Below, piece by piece: positions 15,392-21,495 of a stretch of 21,496 bases of DNA. The notes under the pieces were generated by a model that saw only the letters and a program-made list of their open reading frames with translations, was not told the origin of the DNA and did no database searches. Source of the DNA: Bacteroidota bacterium (GTDB lineage: Bacteria; Bacteroidota; Bacteroidia; Chitinophagales; Chitinophagaceae); contig JAEVZP010000068.1 of the NCBI GenBank assembly GCA_023392185.1, positions 1-21,496 on the forward strand, read 5' to 3'. The position numbers and the translations under genes are program-made. Within the stretch, counting starts at the first letter, position 1, and each line of letters begins with the position of its first letter.

Positions 15392-15600
15392 GAGCCTGTC
15401 CAGAAAATCGGTGTCAGGCTTTTTAGTTCCCTATCTTTTAGCTACGCTGCTACTTCGTGGTGTCATCCCGGAACGGGAACTGGTCGGTTTCCCTCTGCAA
15501 AGACCCTCCCGCTTTCTAGCGGGACAGGCTGTTCCGCCCAGACAAAAGAACCGTAAAATACCCAGATCCTTTTACAATCCTTTATTTTTAGGATAGGTTC
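15392..15600. mobile_element. MITE-like element with imperfect terminal inverted repeats and TAA target duplication
   Basis: The left end GAGCCTGTCCAGAAAAT (15392-15408) and the right end, read on the minus strand, GAACCTATCCTAAAAAT (15600-15584), agree at 13 of 17 positions. The element of 209 bp is flanked by TAA on both sides (15389-15391 and 15601-15603). It has no transposase and no credible gene. It contains short hairpins (TCCCG/CGGGA at 15466-15478 and TCCCGC/GCGGGA at 15507-15524). Ends beginning GAGCCT with a TNA duplication recall the IS1031 group of the IS5 family (from memory). It could be a non-autonomous derivative or a decayed IS remnant. It fills most of the gap between DUF445 and dprA. 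Confidence 0.55.
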
Positions 15601-15613
15601 TAAGAAGCCTTTA

Positions 15614-16747
15614 CTATGCCAGCCGGTAATTTTTTCCGGGCAGGCTGCGTACCACGCCATTCATCTCCAGTTGCAAGAGCGTAGCGGCCAGTTGGGAAGC
15701 ATTCAGGCCGGTGCCGAGCATCAGGTCATCGGCGTGCGTTTTTTCTTTTTGCTGCAACGCGGTCACTACTTTTTGTTCTTCGTCTGAAAAAGTCAGCAAC
15801 AGGCGGTTTTGCACAGCTTTTTCGATTTGCTGCCGGCTCCAGCCCATCGTATCGAGCAGGTCTTCGGCACTGGTGATGAGCGCCGCGACCGTGCGCCGGA
15901 TCAGCAGGTTGCACCCGGCTGCCCGCGCATCCCCCACCCGTCCCGGAAAAGCGACGACCTCCCGGTTGTATCCGTGCGCGAGGTAGGCCGTGATCATAGA
16001 GCCGCCTTTAGTATCGCTTTCCACCACAACGGTGACGTCGCTCATGCCCGCCACAATGCGGTTGCGCACCGGAAAGAAGTCCGGATTGAGATCGGTGCCG
16101 TGGGGAAATTCAGTGACGAGTGCTCCGCCGGATTGCAGCATTTCCCGCGCCAGCGCCGCGTTTTTATCGGGATACAGCCGGTCGAGGCCATGTGCCAGCA
16201 CGCCTACTGTCGGCAGTCCCTGCGCCACGCTTTGCCGGTGCGCCACAGCGTCCACGCCATAGGCCAGCCCGCTCACAACGGTTACCCCGGCGCTTTTGAG
16301 TCCGGAAACCAGTTCTTCGGTTAGCTGCACCCCATAATCGGACGGTTTGCGGGTGCCGATGACGGCTACGAGGCGATCGGCATTGAGTTTGGTTTCCCCT
16401 TTGGCATACAGCAAAAAGGGCGCATCGTCGCAGGCGCGCAGGCGTGCCGGATAGTCGCTGTCGTGCTGCGGCAAGATCCGGATGCCGTTTTTTTCCGCAA
16501 AAAGGAGCTCTGCCTCAGCGCGCCGGAGCAGCGCGCCGTCTGTCCGGCTTTCGAGCAGGCTTTTCACCCGCGCCGGGCCCAGGCCGTCTATGGCCAGCAA
16601 CTCGGGCCGGGGGGCTTCGAAAACGGCTTTTGCAGATCCGAAGTAATTAAACAAGGCGCGTGCGTTCTTGTCTCCTATTTGCGGAATAAACGTAAGCGCC
16701 ACTTCATAGAGTTGCTGCGTGTCCATAAATCGATTGCCGTTCTCCAT
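15614..16747 (-). CDS. dprA: DNA-processing protein DprA
   Basis: DprA binds incoming single-stranded DNA in the cytosol and loads RecA during natural transformation; it is also conserved in bacteria not known to be competent. The 377 residues show an N-terminal helix-hairpin-helix/SAM-like region (about 10-70), then the Rossmann-like domain with LVAVIGTRKPSDYG (126-139), VVSGLAYGVDAVAH (157-170), VGVLAHGLDRLYP (181-193), FPVRNRIVAGMS (225-236) and KGGSMITA (247-254). A C-terminal winged-helix domain (about 318-377) ends in LPGKNYRLA. An alternative start is Met8 at 16726. It is divergent from the DUF6438 gene across 31 bases. It contains no TTCCGGAA palindrome. Confidence 0.95.
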   Translation of the reverse strand: MENGNRFMDTQQLYEVALTFIPQIGDKNARALFNYFGSAKAVFEAPRPELLAIDGLGPARVKSLLESRTDGALLRRAEAELLFAEKNGIRILPQHDSDYPARLRACDDAPFLLYAKGETKLNADRLVAVIGTRKPSDYGVQLTEELVSGLKSAGVTVVSGLAYGVDAVAHRQSVAQGLPTVGVLAHGLDRLYPDKNAALAREMLQSGGALVTEFPHGTDLNPDFFPVRNRIVAGMSDVTVVVESDTKGGSMITAYLAHGYNREVVAFPGRVGDARAAGCNLLIRRTVAALITSAEDLLDTMGWSRQQIEKAVQNRLLLTFSDEEQKVVTALQQKEKTHADDLMLGTGLNASQLAATLLQLEMNGVVRSLPGKNYRLA

Positions 16748-16778
16748 ATTACCTTCACACCAAAATAAATACTTCCGG

Positions 16779-17333
16779 ATGATATTTTATACCCGCCCGC
16801 TTCTTTTTGCTTTTCTGTTGAGCCTTGGAGCGACTGCTCCAGGCTGCAAGACGCCGCAAAAAACAGCGGTTGCGCCGTCCGCCCCCAAAGCGCCTAAAAC
16901 ACCCAAAAAGCCTGTACCTGCTGCTGCTGCGCCACAGGTGACGGCCGTGACGATGAGTCGTGGGGCGTGCTTTGGCAAATGCCCGATCTACAGTATTGAA
17001 ATGCAAAACACCGGACTGGTGCGCTACAGCGGGCGACGGTTTGTGGAGAAGGAAGGCGTTTTTGAAAAGAAATTCGACCTAAAAAGTGTCAACGAATTGC
17101 TGGAGGCATTTACCAAAGCCCGAATAGACACCATGCAGGAAAGCTATGAGCGCGTGATCAGCGATCTGCCGTCGATTGATTACGCCGTTTCTTTTTCCAA
17201 CGGCAAAACCAAGTACATCCAGAACGCTCATTTTGGTCCTCAGGTGCTCTCCGGGCTGGCCCGCCAGCTGGACGAGCTGGTGAAAGGCCCCGACTACAGC
17301 TGGAAGCGCACCGCCGATAAGGTAACGGAATAG
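16779..17333 (+). CDS. DUF6438 domain lipoprotein
   Basis: The frame can be opened earlier (16719), but the ATG at 16779 gives a typical lipoprotein signal: MIFYTRPLLFAFLLSLGATA followed by PGC, with Cys23 as the acylation site; the TAPGC box is a little unusual because of its Pro. The product is 184 residues. A proline/lysine/alanine-rich linker (about 24-52) leads to the DUF6438 domain with MSRGACFGKCPIYSIEM (59-75; Cys64 and Cys68), GLVRYSGRRFVEKEG, SYERVISDLPSIDYAVSF and LDELV near the C-terminus. The linker suggests a domain held away from the membrane in the periplasm or at the outer membrane. The role of the domain is unknown. TIGR02117 copy A follows 44 bases later on the same strand. 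Confidence 0.85.
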   Translation: MIFYTRPLLFAFLLSLGATAPGCKTPQKTAVAPSAPKAPKTPKKPVPAAAAPQVTAVTMSRGACFGKCPIYSIEMQNTGLVRYSGRRFVEKEGVFEKKFDLKSVNELLEAFTKARIDTMQESYERVISDLPSIDYAVSFSNGKTKYIQNAHFGPQVLSGLARQLDELVKGPDYSWKRTADKVTE

Positions 17334-17361
17334 GTACCGGTGCGGACGGGCTCAATCGGGT

Positions 17362-17369
17362 TAAATTTG
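17362..17369 (+). promoter_or_regulatory. Possible -7 promoter box before TIGR02117 copy A
   Basis: TAAATTTG matches the Bacteroidota TAnnTTTG box exactly and lies 8 bases before the ATG at 17377, implying an almost leaderless transcript. There is no TTG at the expected -33 distance, so this may be chance. Confidence 0.22.
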
Positions 17370-17376
17370 TATTCCG

Positions 17377-18081
17377 ATGAAGCCGTTGTTACGAAAAATA
17401 GTCGTCCGGAGTGGGTTGTGCGGACTGGGTTTTATGCTGCTGTATGCCGGTGCGGCCCTCGACCTGAGTGCGGTGCCCGTCAACCGGCAGCCACTGGCGC
17501 ACGGCGGCGGCGTGCCCATGTATCTGCGCTCCGATGGCGGTCACCTCGATCTGTTGGTGCCCGCACGCAGCCGCCTTCAGGACTGGACACAGGTGTTTCC
17601 GGTTCCCGGCAACGAGGGTACGGAGGCAGGGCCCGCCTGGGTGGCCATTGGCTGGGGCGAAAAAGGATTTTATCTCCAACCTGCGGCGGCTTCGGGCTTT
17701 CCGGATCCGGTCACAACGCTGCGGGCAGCTACAGGCCTCAGCGGTGCGGTGCTTCGGGTGGATTACCGCGTTGCGCCGGTTGTGCACGATACCTGCCGTT
17801 TTTTGTATGCATCGGCCCCACAGTATGAACGGTTATGCCGGTATGTGATGGCAGCAGTGGTTCGCAGCCCTGATGGTCGGGCACAGCCCATTGAGACCTC
17901 ATTTCCGGAGCAACACAGGGAATGGTTTTATGAAGCCAAAGGCACCTACAGCATCTTCAACACCTGCAATACCTGGGTGAACAGCGGTCTCCGGTATGCC
18001 GGCATGCGGGCCTGCATCTGGACGCCGCTGGCCCGCGCCGTGCTGGATAAGTATCCGCTGGAAAAGGCGCAAGACAAATAA
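17377..18081 (+). CDS. TIGR02117/DUF2459 family protein, copy A
   Basis: The protein has 234 residues with one N-terminal hydrophobic anchor (about 10-28) and a periplasmic domain. The family pattern is clear: GVPMYLRSDGGHLDLLVPA (45-63; His56), LQDWTQVFP, WVAIGWGEKGFYL (88-100), TGLSGAVLRV, CRFLYAS, and a C-terminal EAKGTYSIFNTCNTWVN (186-202; Cys197) with LRYAGMRACIWTPLA. The family was named from urease-region genes and its function is not known. A conserved His in a GxHxDL strand and a Cys in an NTCNTW turn, in that order, would suit a permuted papain/NlpC-like hydrolase (inference). It is a paralogue of the gene at 19283-19960: the same motifs occur in the same order throughout. Confidence 0.85.
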   Translation: MKPLLRKIVVRSGLCGLGFMLLYAGAALDLSAVPVNRQPLAHGGGVPMYLRSDGGHLDLLVPARSRLQDWTQVFPVPGNEGTEAGPAWVAIGWGEKGFYLQPAAASGFPDPVTTLRAATGLSGAVLRVDYRVAPVVHDTCRFLYASAPQYERLCRYVMAAVVRSPDGRAQPIETSFPEQHREWFYEAKGTYSIFNTCNTWVNSGLRYAGMRACIWTPLARAVLDKYPLEKAQDK

Positions 18082-18154
18082 CTGTTCTGTTTCGGGATTG
18101 GAAAAGCAACGCCGGGACCTGATTTTCCGGAAATTTACGGTTTTAAAACGACGT

Positions 18155-18189
18155 CCTTCGAACACCGAAGGCTCTGATGCCCGAAGGGC
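18155..18189. repeat. Two adjacent small hairpins upstream of the ASCH gene
   Basis: CCTTCG (18155-18160) and CGAAGG (18166-18171) form a perfect 6-bp stem with a five-base loop. GCCC (18179-18182) and GGGC (18186-18189) form a second short stem with a GAA loop. They end 8 bases before the ATG at 18198, so they could affect initiation, or they may be a remnant of a small repeat element. Confidence 0.4.
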
Positions 18190-18197
18190 TGTCCAAT

Positions 18198-18593
18198 ATG
18201 AAAGTACTTTCTCTGCTGCAACCCTGGGCATCGCTGGTGGTTTCAGGCTTTAAAAAGATTGAAACACGCAGCTGGACGACGGCGTATCGCGGGCCCTTGC
18301 TGATTCATGCGAGCCTTGGGAAAAGCGGAAAACCATTTGCCCGGTTTCCGGAAATCAGCCGGCGTATTCCGGATTTCTCAGTCCTGCCTTTTGGTGCCAT
18401 TATCGGCGAAGTGAGGCTGGAAGAAGTCATTCGTTTTGAAGGAGGCGATGATGATTTTTTAAGAAATATTACGCTGGAAGAAAAGGCCTTTGGCGATTTT
18501 TCGGCAGGCCGCTACGGCTTTGTTTTGAAAAACGCCGTTCCTTTCGAGGAGCCCATTCCGGCGAAGGGTAAACTGGGCCTTTGGGAGTGGTAG
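18198..18593 (+). CDS. ASCH domain protein
   Basis: The ATG at 18198 begins directly on the conserved MKVLSLLQPWASLVVSG, giving 131 residues; the ATG at 18177 would add seven unrelated residues and lies on the hairpins. The ASCH pattern is visible: the first strand, then GFKKIETRSW (17-26), the GxKxxExR motif of the RNA/nucleotide-binding groove, then RGPLLIHAS (31-39), FGAIIGEVRLEEV and a C-terminal GRYGFVL...GLWEW. ASCH proteins adopt a PUA-like beta barrel and are thought to bind RNA or modified nucleosides; one bacterial member hydrolyses N4-acetylcytidine. This protein's activity is not known. It is flanked by TTTCCGGAAA palindromes at 18124, 18596 and 18625 and contains one in frame (FPE). 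Confidence 0.88.
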   Translation: MKVLSLLQPWASLVVSGFKKIETRSWTTAYRGPLLIHASLGKSGKPFARFPEISRRIPDFSVLPFGAIIGEVRLEEVIRFEGGDDDFLRNITLEEKAFGDFSAGRYGFVLKNAVPFEEPIPAKGKLGLWEW

Positions 18594-18594
18594 A

Positions 18595-18634
18595 TTTTCC
18601 GGAAAAGGATTTTTTTTATGGAAATTTCCGGAAA
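18595..18634. repeat. Two TTTCCGGAAA palindromes 29 bp apart
   Basis: One copy starts at 18596, a few bases after the ASCH stop codon, and the second at 18625. A run of eight T (18611-18618 region) lies between them. This 95-bp gap contains nothing else recognisable. Confidence 0.85.
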
Positions 18635-18688
18635 TAAGGCTCTTACTGACAGGCCGCCAACAATTAAAAGCGCGCCGGTGTGAATGGT

Positions 18689-19270
18689 ATGAAACTGGAA
18701 ATCAAAAGCCCTTGTCCGGAAAACTGGGCGGGCATGACACCCGACGCCTCGGGCCGCTATTGCAGCAACTGCGCCAAAAGTGTACATGATTTTACCGATA
18801 AGCCCAAAGAAGAATTGTTGGCTTTTCTGTTGTGCAGCACGCAATCGCCCTGCGTGCGGATGCTGGCTTCTCAGCAGCATTTTACGGCGGGGGAAGTAGA
18901 GCAAACGGCTCAGAAGCTGGTGCGTTCCGGAAAGACCATTCCCGCAGCGACCCTGGCGCTGGTAATGCTGTTGGCCACAGGCTGCGCCACCGATGCACCC
19001 CCTCCGCCCGGAGCCCGGACGGCTCTCACTACCACAGACAGTGCGGCGCCACGTTCTCCATTTCCCGGAACCGCATCTACCGACCTTCCGGAAATCTGCC
19101 TGCCTCCGGATACCGGGCTACCAGCGATAATGCCCAGAAGAATCGCTGTTCCTCCAACAGAGCCGGACGAACCGGTTTTGCTGGGCGAGCCGGTATTTGA
19201 TGGAGGCCCGACGCCCGGTCTGCATGACACAACATTTATGGGCGACATCGAAATTGTTCCTGCGGAATAA
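18689..19270 (+). CDS. Protein with N-terminal CPENW-CxxC module and internal lipobox
   Basis: The ATG at 18689 is preferred over an in-frame GTG at 18680; the product is 193 residues. The N-terminus (MKLEIKSPCPENWAGM..., then GRYCSNCAKSVHDFTD) is a small module common in Bacteroidota proteins, with Cys9, Cys25 and Cys28 suggesting metal binding. Cys49 and Cys55 follow. A hydrophobic stretch (84-98) ends in LATGC at 95-99, which reads as a lipoprotein box although it is 80 residues from the start. The remainder (100-193) is proline- and threonine-rich and acidic, probably unstructured. I do not know its function. Two palindromes fall in frame (SGK and LPE). TIGR02117 copy B begins 12 bases after its stop, so the two are probably co-transcribed. 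Confidence 0.75.
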   Translation: MKLEIKSPCPENWAGMTPDASGRYCSNCAKSVHDFTDKPKEELLAFLLCSTQSPCVRMLASQQHFTAGEVEQTAQKLVRSGKTIPAATLALVMLLATGCATDAPPPPGARTALTTTDSAAPRSPFPGTASTDLPEICLPPDTGLPAIMPRRIAVPPTEPDEPVLLGEPVFDGGPTPGLHDTTFMGDIEIVPAE

Positions 19271-19282
19271 CTTCGGCCTCTT

Positions 19283-19960
19283 ATGAAGTCTGTTTTAAAC
19301 GTGGTTGGAAAAATACTTTTAGGTCTGTTTTTGTTTCTGGCCGTCTATACCATTGCTGCAACCTATCTGTCGGCGGCTACGGTTCACAAAAAAGAGGTTG
19401 CCGAAAAAGGCATTCCGATGTACCTGCTTTCCAACGGCGTGCACCTGGATCTGGTGTTTCCGGTGCGCACGCCGGTGCAGGACTGGACAACCGTTTTTCC
19501 GTATGAAAACACAACCGGCAACAACACTTCGCTCGAGTGGATTGGTATTGGCTGGGGCGATAAAGGTTTTTACCTCAACACGCCGACCTGGGCCGATTTG
19601 AAGTTTTCTACGGCTTTCAAAGCGGCTACCGGATTGAGCAGCGCCGCCATCCATGCCACGTATATGAAAGCGCCGGTTCCGGGTGAAAAATGCCGTTTTC
19701 TGTATGCCAGCGAAGACCAGTACCGGCTTCTGATTGAACGCATTATGACTTCGCTGGACCTGGACGCCGCCGGGTGGCCACAGTGGATTCAAACCGATGC
19801 CAACTATGGTCCGGACGATGCTTTCTACGAAGCCAAAGGTTCCTACAACGCTTTTAAAACCTGCAATACCTGGACCAATGCGGCCCTCAAATATGCCGGT
19901 ATGAAAGCCTGCGTGTGGACGCCGCTGGCGCAGCCGGTGCTGGCGAAGTATCCACTGTGA
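19283..19960 (+). CDS. TIGR02117/DUF2459 family protein, copy B
   Basis: The protein has 225 residues, with one N-terminal membrane anchor (about 8-30) and a periplasmic domain. It shows GIPMYLLSNGVHLDLVFPV (43-61; His54), VQDWTTVFP (65-73), WIGIGWGDKGFYLNTP (86-101), CRFLYASEDQY, and EAKGSYNAFKTCNTWTN (183-199; Cys194) with LKYAGMKACVWTPLAQPVLAKYPL at the end. Nearly every motif of copy A is present in the same order, so the two are paralogues, though divergent enough not to be a recent duplication. Family function is unknown. It lies 12 bases after the CPENW protein gene. The final gene downstream is convergent, with two hairpins in the 151-bp gap. Confidence 0.87.
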   Translation: MKSVLNVVGKILLGLFLFLAVYTIAATYLSAATVHKKEVAEKGIPMYLLSNGVHLDLVFPVRTPVQDWTTVFPYENTTGNNTSLEWIGIGWGDKGFYLNTPTWADLKFSTAFKAATGLSSAAIHATYMKAPVPGEKCRFLYASEDQYRLLIERIMTSLDLDAAGWPQWIQTDANYGPDDAFYEAKGSYNAFKTCNTWTNAALKYAGMKACVWTPLAQPVLAKYPL

Positions 19961-19999
19961 AGAGTGGTAAATCTGCTGTTTATGTAGACACAGATCGGG

Positions 20000-20038
20000 A
20001 ACCATAATTTGTCATCCAACACAAATAATGTTATGGTT
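20000..20038. terminator. Composite inverted repeat between convergent genes
   Basis: The outer arms AACCATA (20000-20006) and TATGGTT (20032-20038) enclose an inner stem ATTTGT (20007-20012) with ACAAAT (20021-20026), with a five-base bulge on one side. It lies 40 bases after the copy B stop. It could terminate copy B, but no strong T-run follows on the plus strand. Confidence 0.35.
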
Positions 20039-20071
20039 TCTAAACTAACTTTTGTGGTTTCTCAGGGTAAA

Positions 20072-20097
20072 AATCGCCTGTAAACAGCCTTGTTTAC
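20072..20097 (-). terminator. Putative rho-independent terminator of the yihY-family gene
   Basis: GTAAACA (20080-20086) and TGTTTAC (20091-20097) form a perfect 7-bp stem with a four-base loop. Read on the minus strand the stem is followed, after AGGCGA, by TTTTTA, so it lies in the right place and orientation about 15 bases beyond the minus-strand stop at 20112. Confidence 0.5.
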
Positions 20098-20111
20098 ATA
20101 ACACAAATCAC

Positions 20112-21065
20112 TTACCCTTCCTCTACCACCGGATTTTCCTCTTCCGGCGGCGTAGCCTTCTTCTCCAAAGCCGTCAGGATGCTCACGTTCAGTTCAAAGC
20201 CCAGCAGGATGATAAAGGTGTTGATATACACCCACACCATAAAAGCGATGAGCGTCCCGATAGAGCCATAAACCTTGTTGTACTGAATAAAATTATTCAC
20301 CAGATAGAAGAAAACAACCGTAGCCACAAGGCAGAAAAACGACGCCAGCACCGAGCCGGGCGACACAAACCGGGGCTTGCGCACCAGTGAGGACCCATAG
20401 CGGTAGATCATACAAATACTCACGAAAACCAGCACGGCTACGGCAATCGGCGACGCATAATGCACCAGAAAAGGCCCGCCCTTGACGCGCAGCATATAAT
20501 CCGCCAGGTATTTGTTCTGGATCAGCAAGGCAGCAATGGTGACCAGGATGGTGGCCAGCAACATAAAGGTGAGCTTGATCGAAATCCACCGCCGGCGGAG
20601 GCTGCTGCGCTTTTTATACACCGGCGTTTGCTGATCGAACGACCGCATCAGCCCCATCATGCCGTTAGACGCAAAAAACGCCGACAACACGATACCAAAT
20701 GAAAGGATGGACCCTTGCTGGGTGTTGAGAAAATCCACCACTACCGAGCGCACGCTGTTAGCCAGCTTCGCATCCGTAAAGATGATTGGCAACAGGCTCA
20801 GCAGGGTTTCCTGCACATTGTCGAGCGGCAGGTAAGGCACCAACGAAAACAAAATCAGCATCGTTGGCGGAATGGCCATCAGGAAATTATACGTCACTGC
20901 CGCCGAGCGCACATTGAGCTGCGCCGCCGCCAGCTGCCGGAAGAAACCTTTTCCAACCTCCTTAAGGGTCAGCCCGCCCAGGCCCGGTGGTTGTGCCTGC
21001 CCGAGGTCGGAGAGCCACTGCCGCAGGAGCGAGCGCCGGGCTTTGAGAGAACGGGTTTGAGGCAT
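20112..21065 (-). CDS. YihY/UPF0761 family inner-membrane protein
   Basis: The protein has 317 residues with six predicted membrane segments (about 57-79, 119-140, 164-184, 201-221, 238-260 and 268-292). Family signatures are the amphipathic AAAQLNVRSAAVTYNFLMAIPP before the first membrane segment, FFASNGMMGLMRSFDQ in the second, and the hallmark NKVYGSIGTLIAFMVWVYI (263-281) in the last, ending LGFELN. An N-terminal basic region of about 40 residues and an acidic Glu/Pro-rich tail (304-317) lie outside the membrane. The older name ribonuclease BN for this family is wrong; its real function is not established. A proposed role in transport is weakly supported. It contains no TTCCGGAA palindrome, although two copies lie just upstream of its start. 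Confidence 0.9.
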   Translation of the reverse strand: MPQTRSLKARRSLLRQWLSDLGQAQPPGLGGLTLKEVGKGFFRQLAAAQLNVRSAAVTYNFLMAIPPTMLILFSLVPYLPLDNVQETLLSLLPIIFTDAKLANSVRSVVVDFLNTQQGSILSFGIVLSAFFASNGMMGLMRSFDQQTPVYKKRSSLRRRWISIKLTFMLLATILVTIAALLIQNKYLADYMLRVKGGPFLVHYASPIAVAVLVFVSICMIYRYGSSLVRKPRFVSPGSVLASFFCLVATVVFFYLVNNFIQYNKVYGSIGTLIAFMVWVYINTFIILLGFELNVSILTALEKKATPPEEENPVVEEG

Positions 21066-21082
21066 TGTTGAAAAGGGCTGGA

Positions 21083-21114
21083 TTTTCCGGAAAACGAGGT
21101 GTTTTTCCGGAAAA
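21083..21114. repeat. Two TTTCCGGAAA palindromes 20 bp apart
   Basis: TTTTCCGGAAAA (21083-21094) and an identical 12-mer at 21103-21114 lie 20 bp apart centre to centre in the 61-bp gap between the S9 peptidase and YihY genes. They are members of the window-wide palindrome family. Confidence 0.85.
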
Positions 21115-21126
21115 AGAGGCTTGCTG

Positions 21127-21495
21127 CTATAGGTTTTGAAGGATGAAATCCGTCATCCGGCGGTAGAGTTGCAGCCGCGTAACGCCGCCGTAAATACCGT
21201 GATTCCGGTTGGGGTAATACTCGCTTTGGAAATCTTTGTTTTGGCGAATCAGCTCGTCGGTGAGCACCACGGCGTTCTGAAAATGCACGTTGTCGTCGGC
21301 GGTGCCGTGAATCATGAGGAACTTTCCCTGGAGGTTTTTGGCCATGTTCAGCGGCGCGTTGTCGTCATAGCCTTTTGGATTTTCTTCCGGCGTGCGCATA
21401 AAACGCTCGGTGTAGATATTATCATAGAACCGCCAGTTGGTGACCGGTGCTACGGCAATCGCTGCTTTAAAAACATCGGGTGCTTTGAAAAGGCA
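21127..21495 (-). CDS. S9 family (dipeptidyl peptidase IV-like) peptidase, C-terminal fragment
   Basis: The frame is open to the window edge; the ATG at 21399 is internal. The 122 visible residues read FKAPDVFKAAIAVAPVTNW, then RFYDNIYTERFM, GYDDNAPLNMAKNLQGKFL, MIHGTADDNVHFQNAVVLTD and YYPNRNHGIYGG. This is the end of the alpha/beta-hydrolase domain of prolyl-oligopeptidase-type peptidases. The catalytic Asp lies in GTADDNVHF and the catalytic His in NRNHGI. The nucleophile Ser (usually in GWSYGG, about 15-20 residues before FKAAIAVAP) lies outside the window. Such enzymes are usually exported and cleave after Pro or Ala near peptide N-termini. It is upstream of the yihY-type gene on the same strand, 61 bases apart, with two TTTCCGGAAA copies in the gap. 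Confidence 0.9.
   Translation of the reverse strand, partial: CLFKAPDVFKAAIAVAPVTNWRFYDNIYTERFMRTPEENPKGYDDNAPLNMAKNLQGKFLMIHGTADDNVHFQNAVVLTDELIRQNKDFQSEYYPNRNHGIYGGVTRLQLYRRMTDFILQNL

Noticed and set aside
15411..15596. Small frame of 61 codons inside the MITE-like element
   Set aside because: It starts with GTG, has no family character, and lies over hairpins and the terminal inverted repeat; no transposase motif is present.
15614..16747. A natural-competence locus
   Set aside because: Only dprA is seen, and dprA occurs widely without other competence genes nearby; no comEC, comF or pilus gene is in the window.
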